This document shows, one piece after another, positions 1 through 4,875 of a stretch of 5,193 bases of DNA. The stretch lies in the NCBI GenBank assembly GCA_027334785.1, contig DAHWQF010000276.1, positions 1 to 5,193 of the forward strand. Direction: 5' to 3'. The notes below the pieces were generated by a model. That model was not told the origin of the DNA and did not search any database. It saw only the letters and a program-made list of their open reading frames with translations. The stretch is from Acidimicrobiaceae bacterium (lineage in GTDB: Bacteria > Actinomycetota > Acidimicrobiia > Acidimicrobiales > Palsa-688). Each line of letters starts with the position of its first letter. The stretch's first letter is position 1. A program made the translations under genes and the position numbers.

Positions 1-1
1 C

Positions 2-643
2 CACGCCGACTACGAAACGAGCTACCGAGCCGGGATGGCCAAGTTGGAAGAGCTGCTCGGGTGGTGTGTCCAGCTCAGGATCAAGGCGCTCACGGCCTGG
101 GTGCTCTCCACCGAAAATCTGAGGCGGCCACCCGCCGAGCTGGAGCCCTACTTCGAGGTCCTGGGAGAGCTTTTCGCGCGACTGCCCCGGCTCTCGGAGC
201 GCCTGGGGTTTTCCCTGTCCGTGAGCGGGAGCTTGGACCTGTTGCCGGCCAGGCTCGCCCTGGCGGCCAAAGACGCCGTCACCCGAGCCGCCGACGGGCC
301 GTTCCAGGTGAACATTGCCCTTTGTTACGGCGGCCGCCAAGAGGTCGTAGACGCGTGCCGCGCCCTTGTCTCCGAGCTCTCCACAACAGGCCTGAGCGGG
401 GCCCAGCTGGCAGACGCCATTGACGCGGAGGGTATCGCCCGCCACCTCTATGCCGCCGGCTTCCCGGACACGGACTTGGTCATCCGCACGAGCGGCGAGT
501 CCCGTATGTCCGGCTTCCTGCTCTGGCAATCGGCATATGCCGAGCTCATGTTCCTCGACCCTTACTGGCCGGCGTTCCGGCGGGTCGACCTGCTACGGGC
601 ACTTCGCGACTACACACGACGCGAGCGCCGTTTCGGGACCTGA
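2..643 (+). CDS. uppS: Cis-prenyltransferase (isoprenyl diphosphate synthase, UppS / Z-FPP synthase family), 5'-truncated by the window edge
   Basis: This enzyme family condenses isopentenyl diphosphate onto an allylic diphosphate with cis geometry, feeding synthesis of the polyprenyl carrier lipid for cell-wall building. The frame is open from base 2 (HADYETSYRAG...), so the ATG at 35 is probably internal. The missing N-terminus should carry the MDGNxRWA motif with the catalytic Asp. Counting from M35, visible family motifs are LSTENLRRP (residues 25-32), NIALCYGGRQE (93-103), DLVIRTSGESR (147-157) and SGFLLWQSAYAE (159-170), then WPAFRRVDLLRALRDY and a C-terminal RRFG. R151, R157 and E170 match the diphosphate-binding arginines and metal-binding glutamate of the family. 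From memory, the TSGExRxSGFLLWQSAY and WPAFRRVD stretches resemble mycobacterial Rv1086, a short-chain (2Z,6E)-farnesyl diphosphate synthase, more than E. coli UppS. Product chain length cannot be settled here. The gene converges on the transporter gene. Confidence 0.93.
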   Translation, partial: HADYETSYRAGMAKLEELLGWCVQLRIKALTAWVLSTENLRRPPAELEPYFEVLGELFARLPRLSERLGFSLSVSGSLDLLPARLALAAKDAVTRAADGPFQVNIALCYGGRQEVVDACRALVSELSTTGLSGAQLADAIDAEGIARHLYAAGFPDTDLVIRTSGESRMSGFLLWQSAYAELMFLDPYWPAFRRVDLLRALRDYTRRERRFGT

Positions 644-644
644 C

Positions 645-666
645 CGGCTAGGCCCACGGCTAGGCC
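645..666. repeat. 10-base direct repeat (CGGCTAGGCC x2, 12-base period)
   Basis: CGGCTAGGCC occurs at 645-654 and again at 657-666, separated by two bases, just after the cis-prenyltransferase stop codon. The second copy runs into the left arm of the palindrome at 668-687. No function is evident. It may be a small tandem duplication or an accessory part of the terminator structure. Confidence 0.6.
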
Positions 667-702
667 GGGCCACCGAGCTCGGTGGCCGGCGGGGCGAGCC
701 CC
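664..702. terminator. Probable bidirectional terminator: 20-base perfect palindrome plus adjacent GC hairpin
   Basis: Bases 668-687 form the perfect palindrome GGCCACCGAGCTCGGTGGCC. The arms extend to 664 and 690 (GCC/GGC) with one bulged G at 667. A second hairpin, GGGG-CGAG-CCCC, follows directly at 691-702. The structure lies 21 bases after the stop of the plus-strand cis-prenyltransferase and about 100 bases after the stop of the minus-strand transporter, as expected for a shared terminator between convergent genes. No U-tract follows in either direction, so it would be a U-less terminator of the type often proposed in high-GC actinobacteria. The symmetry is certain; the termination function is inferred. 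Confidence 0.55.
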
Positions 703-805
703 AGTGCCTCATAGCCATCTTGGACACCGACGCCCGGCAGGCGACCTACGAGCACGCCAAACTGACATGACACTCGACCGCTCCCAATCGCCCGGTAGCA
801 GGTTC

Positions 806-3034
806 TTATCCGTGCCTTCGGCTCCAGACCGGGCGCGGCCACCAGACGCGCTCCCCGATGACCAAGAACAAACCAGGCACGAGCACGGTGCGGACGATCA
901 GGGTATCGAGGAGCACCCCGATGGCGATAGCGGTCCCGACCTGTGTGACCGAGACCGAGGGTAGCTGTGCGAGAGCGGCAAAGGCGGCAGCAAGGATGAC
1001 GCCAGCCGCCGTGATGACGCCCCCGGTCAGGGCGAGGCCCTGGAGCGTCCCCCGCCGTGTACCGAGGCGGCCAGTCTCTTCCCGGACGCGCGCGCTCAGG
1101 AAGATGTTGTAGTCGACCCCGAGAGAGAAGAGGAAGATGAAGACGTAGAGCGGGATCTCGGCGTTGACGCTCGAGTAGCCGAGCCCATAGTGCCAGAGGA
1201 GGCTCGATAGCCCGAAGGAGGCGCCGAAACTGAGCGCCGTCGTTGCCATGAGGACGAAGGCGGCCACCACGGCGCGAAGCAGGAGTGCGATCACAACGAG
1301 GCTCACGAGGAGCACGAGCGGGATGAGCAGCACGGTGTCGCGCCCGGCCGCCTCGGCGATGTCGTGCTCCGCAGCCGGGTCGCCTCCCACCAGCGCACCG
1401 GGCGCGCGTTCGGCGAGGTCAGAGCGAAGAGCCCTGATCGCCCGGGAGGCTCTCGCTCCGTACGGGGGTACCGACAGGACGACGGAGTAGCTCTCGAAGG
1501 CGCCGAGCTCGGGGCCCGAGGTGACGGCGGCAACGCCGCTCGTCGAGCGCGTTGCGACCGCCGCACCCGCAGCTTCGCTCGGCGGTACGAGGAGGACGAG
1601 CGGCGCGATCGCGCCAGGCGCGAAGTGCTCGGAGAGGAGTTGCTCGCCAACGACGCTGCCGGGACGGCCTTTCAGGTCGCTAAGAGGGTCGTTGTTCGTA
1701 TGGATAGACGCCAGGCCGGCGCACGCGCCGCCGAGCAGGACAAGAGCAGAGAGCGCGACCGGGACCGGGCGGCGGGCGACGCGGGTGCCGATCGCTTGCC
1801 AAGTGCGTGAAACTTCGGCCTCGACTCGGCCGGGGCGCGGGGTGCGCGGCCAGAAAGCCGCTCGGCCGACGACGAGCAGGAGCGCCGGCAGGAGAGTCGT
1901 CTCGGCCGCCAGCGCGGACAGGACCGAGACGGCGCCGACCGGCCCGAGCCCGTGGAGCGAGGCGGAGCTGGCGGCGAGGAGGCAGAGCATGGCGCCAGTG
2001 ACGGTCGCTGCTGAGGCAACCAGGGTCGGTACGGTGGCCCGCAGCGCCCTGGCCATGGCGTCCTCGCAAGCACGGTAGCGGTGCAGCTCCTGCCGGTAGC
2101 GGTGGACGAGGAGCAGGGCGTAGTCGCTGGCGGCACCAAAGACGAGCACGACCAAGATGGCCGAAGAAAGGTAGCTGACCGTGACCCCGGCGTCAGCCAG
2201 GCCATGGGCCGCCGCCCTGGCAAGCTCGACGGCGCCGATCGCGCTCAGGATCGGGAGGGCCCAGAGCACGGGGCTCCGGTAGACGGCGAGCAGGATGGCC
2301 GCGACAATGACGAGGGTGCTGAGCAGCAGAGCGCTCAGGGTGGTGCTGCCGCTGTCCGCCGAGACAGCGGCGGCTCCCGTCACAGCAACCTGTAGGTGGT
2401 CACCGGGAGCGGTCGTCAGCCGGCCCACCGCTTCTCGGACCGCCTTGACAGCCGCGGTGTCGACAGAGGTCACGTCGTTGGACGACGACGTGACCGAGAC
2501 CGTGAAAAAGGCCGCTTTGCCGTCACGGGACGGCTGGACAGGGCCGGGAGCGCCAAGCCCACGGATGGGCCCGTCCAGGCGTTCAACTGCCCGGTGTGCC
2601 GCTCGGACAGCACTCAGATCGCCTGGGCCCAGGCGGTCGGGTCCCGCGAAGACGACGACTGCCTGTTGGCTGACCGGGCCGCCTGATGCCCTTTGCGCCT
2701 GCGCCTCGATGGCGGCAACGCGCGCCGACTGGGAGGAGGTGGGAAGGAAAGCAACGGCCGTGCCATTGGTCGCTTTGGCCAACGAGCCGGCGAAGGGCGC
2801 GGCCGCCACAACGACCAGCACCCACAGGGCAATAACCGGCCAGCGGAACCGTCTCAGCCACGTGCCCAGGGGGGACACAGGCTCGTGGAGTTGCTGGGCC
2901 ACGAGGCCGTCCCCACCCCCTTCACCCGCAGCGCTCCCGAGCGCCCAACGGAGCCAGGGGCGCTTCCGTTGGGCCTCCGCGCGAGCCAACACGCTTCCTT
3001 CGCCCGGTAGGTGCTTTTCTCCACCCTCCTTCAT
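806..3034 (-). CDS. MMPL-family (RND superfamily) membrane transporter
   Basis: This inner-membrane exporter is expected to use the proton gradient to move lipids, drugs or other hydrophobic compounds; its substrate is unknown. From the ATG at 3034 it has 742 residues, normal for actinobacterial MMPL proteins. The two-fold RND plan is clear: TM1 near residues 65-84, a soluble porter domain (about 85-230), TM2-6 (about 232-392), TM7 (about 422-444), a second porter domain (about 445-565), then TM8-12 (about 567-727). Each half has the conserved Asp-Tyr pair of the family: GAASDYALLLVHR (D304, Y305) and LGVDYNIFLSARVREE (D641, Y642). LLDTLIVRTVLVPGL, also typical, lies near the C-terminus. The frame stays open to an ATG at 3223, but that start has no Shine-Dalgarno sequence, adds 63 low-complexity residues and would sit in the divergent promoter. 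The ATG at 3034 is preceded by GAGGGGGG and AGGAG; a GTG at 2902 is another option. The neighbouring divergent TetR gene suggests it is regulated by that protein. Confidence 0.93.
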   Translation of the reverse strand: MKEGGEKHLPGEGSVLARAEAQRKRPWLRWALGSAAGEGGGDGLVAQQLHEPVSPLGTWLRRFRWPVIALWVLVVVAAAPFAGSLAKATNGTAVAFLPTSSQSARVAAIEAQAQRASGGPVSQQAVVVFAGPDRLGPGDLSAVRAAHRAVERLDGPIRGLGAPGPVQPSRDGKAAFFTVSVTSSSNDVTSVDTAAVKAVREAVGRLTTAPGDHLQVAVTGAAAVSADSGSTTLSALLLSTLVIVAAILLAVYRSPVLWALPILSAIGAVELARAAAHGLADAGVTVSYLSSAILVVLVFGAASDYALLLVHRYRQELHRYRACEDAMARALRATVPTLVASAATVTGAMLCLLAASSASLHGLGPVGAVSVLSALAAETTLLPALLLVVGRAAFWPRTPRPGRVEAEVSRTWQAIGTRVARRPVPVALSALVLLGGACAGLASIHTNNDPLSDLKGRPGSVVGEQLLSEHFAPGAIAPLVLLVPPSEAAGAAVATRSTSGVAAVTSGPELGAFESYSVVLSVPPYGARASRAIRALRSDLAERAPGALVGGDPAAEHDIAEAAGRDTVLLIPLVLLVSLVVIALLLRAVVAAFVLMATTALSFGASFGLSSLLWHYGLGYSSVNAEIPLYVFIFLFSLGVDYNIFLSARVREETGRLGTRRGTLQGLALTGGVITAAGVILAAAFAALAQLPSVSVTQVGTAIAIGVLLDTLIVRTVLVPGLFLVIGERVWWPRPVWSRRHG

Positions 3035-3207
3035 CCCGCTGCCCCCCTCGCTCCTCGCGACGACCTCGCTCACCTGGCCACCTGCTCGAACGTCCACCCC
3101 TGCCTCCTCCTCCGCACCTGGCGCGGACTTCGGTCCTTGCTGCCTTCGACTACTTCGACTGCCCCTCAGCCGGCCCGACTGCCAGCTAGGTACTAGAATG
3201 ACAGAGG

Positions 3208-3235
3208 TTGGCACTTGAGACATAGAGTCTAAAGA
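3208..3235 (+). promoter_or_regulatory. Possible sigma70-type promoter for the TetR gene
   Basis: TTGGCA (3208-3213) differs from the -35 consensus by one base and is spaced 16 bases from TAAAGA (3230-3235), a weak -10. The predicted transcript would start near 3242, leaving a leader of about 14 bases that contains the Shine-Dalgarno sequence at 3247-3250. On the minus strand the only TANNNT match in the gap is TAGACT (3231-3226). It could serve the transporter, but its start point would fall near 3219, downstream of the first base of the long-form ATG at 3223, which favours an internal transporter start. Both assignments rest on short matches. Confidence 0.35.
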
Positions 3236-3236
3236 C
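3218..3236. promoter_or_regulatory. Candidate TetR operator: overlapping AGAC/GTCT inverted repeats
   Basis: The sequence AGAC-ATAGA-GTCT (3218-3230) is an inverted repeat with 4-base arms. Its right arm is reused in GTCT-AA-AGAC (3227-3236). Flanking ACTTG (3213-3217) and CAAGT (3238-3242) form a further inverted pair. The cluster sits between the putative -35 and -10 of the regulator gene and over the likely minus-strand start site, in the most AT-rich part of the divergent gap. TetR-family regulators usually bind such palindromes beside their own gene and repress both divergent genes. The symmetry is visible; the operator role is inferred. Confidence 0.45.
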
Positions 3237-3246
3237 CCAAGTTAGT

Positions 3247-3250
3247 GAGG
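3247..3250 (+). promoter_or_regulatory. Ribosome binding site of the TetR gene
   Basis: GAGG, within GTGAGGCGAGG, lies five bases before the ATG at 3256. It fits a standard Shine-Dalgarno position and supports 3256 as the translation start. Confidence 0.6.
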
Positions 3251-3255
3251 CGAGG

Positions 3256-4137
3256 ATGAAGGACGTTGCACCGCCCACCGGGCTAGCCCGTCGGGGCCGG
3301 AGGCTCTCCGAGCCCGAGACCGAAAAGAGGATGCTGGAGGCCGCTCTAGCCGAGGTGAAGCGCAGGGGCCTCACCGTCAGCCTGGACAACATCAGCATGG
3401 AGGACGTCATCAAGGATGCCGACGTCTCCCGGAGCGCCGTCTACCGACGCTGGCCCTACAAGGACCTCTTCGTGAGCGACCTGGTGAAGGTGCTGGCCGA
3501 GGCGGCCGTGCCAAGCCCCGCCGACCACGAGGCCATCATCGGGGTTATAAAGGCGGTGGCCGCCGAGCACGACAGTTGGCTCCGGACCGCCGAAGGCCGC
3601 CATGGCATTTTGGTCGAGGTGTTCCGCCGGACCGCCTTGGCGGATTTCGAGGCGCTCTACCGGTCCCCCGAATGGCGCACCTACCTGGCCCTCCACGCCA
3701 CCTTCACGAGCCTACCGGCAGGCCAGTTGCACGACGAGGTGCAAGCCACGCTGGCTCGCTCACAACAGGGCTTCATCGGCCGGGTGGCCCGGGCCTGGGA
3801 GCACATGGCCAGCTTGTTCGGCTACCGCCTGCGCCCGGAGCTCGGCGCCAGCTACGAGGTCCTGGCCACTTTGGTGAGTGCCTTCAGCCGCGGCCTCGTC
3901 CTCATGTCACTTTCGATGCCCGAGCTCGTCGAGGAGCGGCTGACGGCCAACCCCTTAAGCGCGGCAGGAACCGAGGAATGGTCACTGGCCGCCACCGGGA
4001 TGGCGGCTGTCGCCTTCACTTTCTTCGAACCTGACCCGGCAATCGAGTGGGGCCCCGAGCGTGTGGCGATGCTGCGCAAAGCCCTGGCCGCCCTGAGCGC
4101 CCCTCCATGGCTCACGCCAAAGGGGGCCGAGGGCTGA
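3256..4137 (+). CDS. TetR/AcrR-family transcriptional regulator
   Basis: This is a predicted dimeric one-component repressor whose C-terminal domain binds a small ligand. The N-terminal DNA-binding domain covers about residues 22-80: a first helix (EKRMLEAALAEVKRRG), then the helix-turn-helix in ISMEDVIKDADVSRSAVYRRWPYKDLF (about 46-72). The SRSAVYRRWPYKD segment matches the TetR recognition-helix signature, usually S.xxxYRHFxxKE/D. The rest, about 210 residues, is alpha-helical and diverse and gives no clear ligand clue. At 293 residues the protein is longer than the usual 190-230, with the excess in the C-terminal domain. A good Shine-Dalgarno sequence precedes the ATG at 3256. The gene is transcribed divergently from the MMPL transporter across a gap with inverted repeats, so autorepression and control of the pump are likely. 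No intact gene follows it on this strand. Confidence 0.9.
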   Translation: MKDVAPPTGLARRGRRLSEPETEKRMLEAALAEVKRRGLTVSLDNISMEDVIKDADVSRSAVYRRWPYKDLFVSDLVKVLAEAAVPSPADHEAIIGVIKAVAAEHDSWLRTAEGRHGILVEVFRRTALADFEALYRSPEWRTYLALHATFTSLPAGQLHDEVQATLARSQQGFIGRVARAWEHMASLFGYRLRPELGASYEVLATLVSAFSRGLVLMSLSMPELVEERLTANPLSAAGTEEWSLAATGMAAVAFTFFEPDPAIEWGPERVAMLRKALAALSAPPWLTPKGAEG

Positions 4138-4179
4138 CCCGTTGGGTGGAAGGACGTGCCCGTTGGGTGGAAGGACGTG
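4138..4179. repeat. Perfect 21-base tandem duplication (two copies)
   Basis: Two identical 21-base units, beginning CCCGTTGGG and ending GGACGTG, lie head to tail at 4138-4158 and 4159-4179, immediately after the TetR stop codon. Two bases of a third unit may follow. The unit length is a multiple of three but lies outside the gene. It could be replication slippage or a pair of protein-binding sites. The unit's end, GGACGTGCC, also occurs at 4587-4595, beyond the integrase remnant. Confidence 0.85.
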
Positions 4180-4197
4180 CCTGCACCGCTCCCCCGG

Positions 4198-4244
4198 GGC
4201 GCAATGCGCCTCAAACTGCTTGGCCCGGTCGGCCGAAAGGGCCG
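4198..4244 (+). terminator. Weak candidate terminator hairpins downstream of the TetR gene
   Basis: Two short GC-rich stem-loops follow the TetR gene: GGCGC-AAT-GCGCC (4198-4210) and CGGCC-GAAAG-GGCCG (4230-4244). Neither is followed by a T-run. They lie 60-110 bases after the stop codon. In sequence this GC-rich, 5-base stems arise often by chance, so this is only a suggestion. Confidence 0.25.
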
Positions 4245-4261
4245 TGCCCTCGGCGCGGGTC

Positions 4262-4480
4262 TGGGCTGCCGGGGCCCGGCCGGAGGTGCCGGGAGAAGAT
4301 GCCCCGGTAAAGTGTCCGATGGTTCGCGGGCGGAGCTCGTAGCGTTGAGCAAGCCAGGCATCGGCGTACTCCCCTAAGGGAATTCTGCTGGCACCGGGGT
4401 CGAGCCACTGGCCCCGGTGGATGTCCGCCTCGACCGTCCGACAGTCACGCAAGCGCGTCAGCCTTGGTGGCAAACGTGCC
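4262..4480 (-). pseudogene. Remnant of a tyrosine-recombinase (phage-type) integrase, N-terminal region, frameshifted
   Basis: Three consecutive minus-strand pieces in different frames read as one integrase N-terminus. Piece 1 is GTFATKADALA, ending at TGA (4447-4445). Piece 2 runs from about 4434 to 4318: VEADIHRGQWLDPG, then IPLGEYADAWLAQR and YELRPRT. Piece 3, from about 4315, is TLYRGIFSRHLRPG. In intact actinobacterial integrases these follow each other as FATKADAxxWL..VEADIHRGxWxDP, then the SAM-like core-binding domain (LxEYAxxWLxxRxxLRPRTxxLYRGLLRRH). Reading the TGA as an original TGG and removing one G near 4434-4435 restores a continuous KADALAWLSDVEADIHRG. A second indel (net -1 or +2) lies near 4316-4321. 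Nothing like the catalytic domain (R..HxxR..Y) follows; family members are about 350-400 residues, so most of the gene is gone. It lies about 290 bases beyond the 3' end of tRNA-Cys on the same strand, suggesting it came from an element integrated there. Confidence 0.75.
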
Positions 4481-4508
4481 TGAGGCCAAGTGTCTGAGGC
4501 CAAGTGTC
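4481..4508. repeat. Perfect 14-base tandem duplication (TGAGGCCAAGTGTC x2)
   Basis: TGAGGCCAAGTGTC occurs at 4481-4494 and 4495-4508. The repeat abuts the point where recognisable integrase sequence begins (about 4480). It may mark a slippage or rearrangement breakpoint that removed the integrase start codon and N-terminal residues. Confidence 0.8.
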
Positions 4509-4743
4509 GACGCGAAACTGATGAACGTGACGACAAGAAGGGTGCATCCGTAAGTTCTGTCCGGAAAATTGGGCCTCATTCCTGATGGACGTGCCCCGCC
4601 GGCAACCACGTCCACCAGTTTCGCTGCCCCCGCCTCCACCGTGCCCACCGATGCCGGTCCAAGACCCAAGAGCCCCTTTTGCTTCCACGAACCCAGGGCC
4701 CCGAAGAACTCAGGGCCCAAGGCGCCCGCTGGGCGGGGAGTAC
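4509..4743. other. Non-coding stretch between integrase remnant and tRNA-Cys
   Basis: No credible gene is seen on either strand; the open frames here have shadow-like composition. The part near 4530-4580 is AT-richer than its surroundings (AAGTTCTGTCCGGAAAATT), which hints at mixed origin. The part nearest the tRNA has small GC hairpins, described separately. This is probably decayed element DNA. Confidence 0.5.
4694..4735 (-). terminator. Candidate terminator hairpins downstream of tRNA-Cys
   Basis: Downstream of the tRNA on its strand come CGCCC-AGC-GGGCG (4735-4723) and then GGGCCC with an 11-base loop and GGGCCC (4718-4696). The second is also an 8-base direct repeat, CAGGGCCC, at 4694-4701 and 4711-4718. 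No U-run follows. The position, 33-75 bases beyond the CCA end, suits a tRNA terminator, but the structures are modest. Confidence 0.3.
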
Positions 4744-4744
4744 T

Positions 4745-4770
4745 GGATGGACGGACGGACGGATGGATGG
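4745..4770. repeat. Tetranucleotide GGAY repeat abutting the tRNA 3' end
   Basis: Six consecutive four-base units read GGAT GGAC GGAC GGAC GGAT GGAT (4745-4768), followed by GG. On the tRNA strand this is a run of ATCC/GTCC units starting within the encoded CCA end of tRNA-Cys. Such short-unit arrays can change length by slippage. Here it occupies the position where a tRNA-targeting attachment site would end. Confidence 0.75.
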
Positions 4771-4842
4771 AGGCGGCGAGCGGAATCGAACCGCTGTAGA
4801 GGGCTTTGCAGGCCCTTGCCTGGACCACTCGGCCACGCCGCC
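4768..4842 (-). tRNA. tRNA-Cys (anticodon GCA)
   Basis: Read on the minus strand, the 7-bp acceptor stem pairs GGCGGCG (4842-4836) with CGCCGCC (4778-4772). The D arm is GCCGAGTGGTCCAGGC. The anticodon arm is AGGGC-CTGCAAA-GCCCT, with anticodon GCA. The T arm is AGCGG-TTCGATT-CCGCT. The discriminator base is U (4771), the identity base conserved in cysteine tRNAs, and CCA is encoded (4770-4768). All stems pair perfectly, so the gene looks functional. It decodes UGC and UGU. Its 3' end faces the integrase remnant, consistent with past use as an integration site. Confidence 0.96.
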
Positions 4843-4854
4843 TCGGTGCTGTGA

Positions 4855-4875
4855 CTGCGACTAGCTGCGACTAGC
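4855..4875. repeat. 10-base tandem repeat upstream of tRNA-Cys
   Basis: CTGCGACTAG occurs at 4855-4864 and 4865-4874, followed by one further matching base. It lies 13-33 bases upstream of the mature tRNA 5' end, in the likely leader of the tRNA transcript. It may be slippage; no specific role is evident. Confidence 0.7.

Noticed and set aside
700..770. Short plus-strand stretch reading LIAILDTDARQATYEHAKLT
   Set aside because: It looks faintly protein-like and could be a gene remnant, but it has no start or recognisable family and lies in the convergent gap. Too short to support.
2295..3218. 307-aa plus-strand ORF opposite the transporter
   Set aside because: It is antisense to MMPL coding sequence, with Arg/Ser/Thr/Ala-rich shadow composition and no recognisable domain.
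3982..4536. 184-aa minus-strand ORF overlapping the TetR 3' end
   Set aside because: Only its middle (about 4318-4434) matches integrase. The rest is shadow of TetR and repeats, including the doubled HVLPPNG from the 21-base duplication. It is not a real intact gene.
4545..4570. AT-richer AAGTTCTGTCCGGAAAATT, resembling a transposon end
   Set aside because: No inverted partner or target-site duplication was found in the window, and no transposase is nearby.
4445..4828. 127-aa minus-strand ORF spanning the tRNA
   Set aside because: It runs through tRNA-Cys and the GGAY repeat. Only the final GTFATKADALA is meaningful, as part of the integrase remnant.
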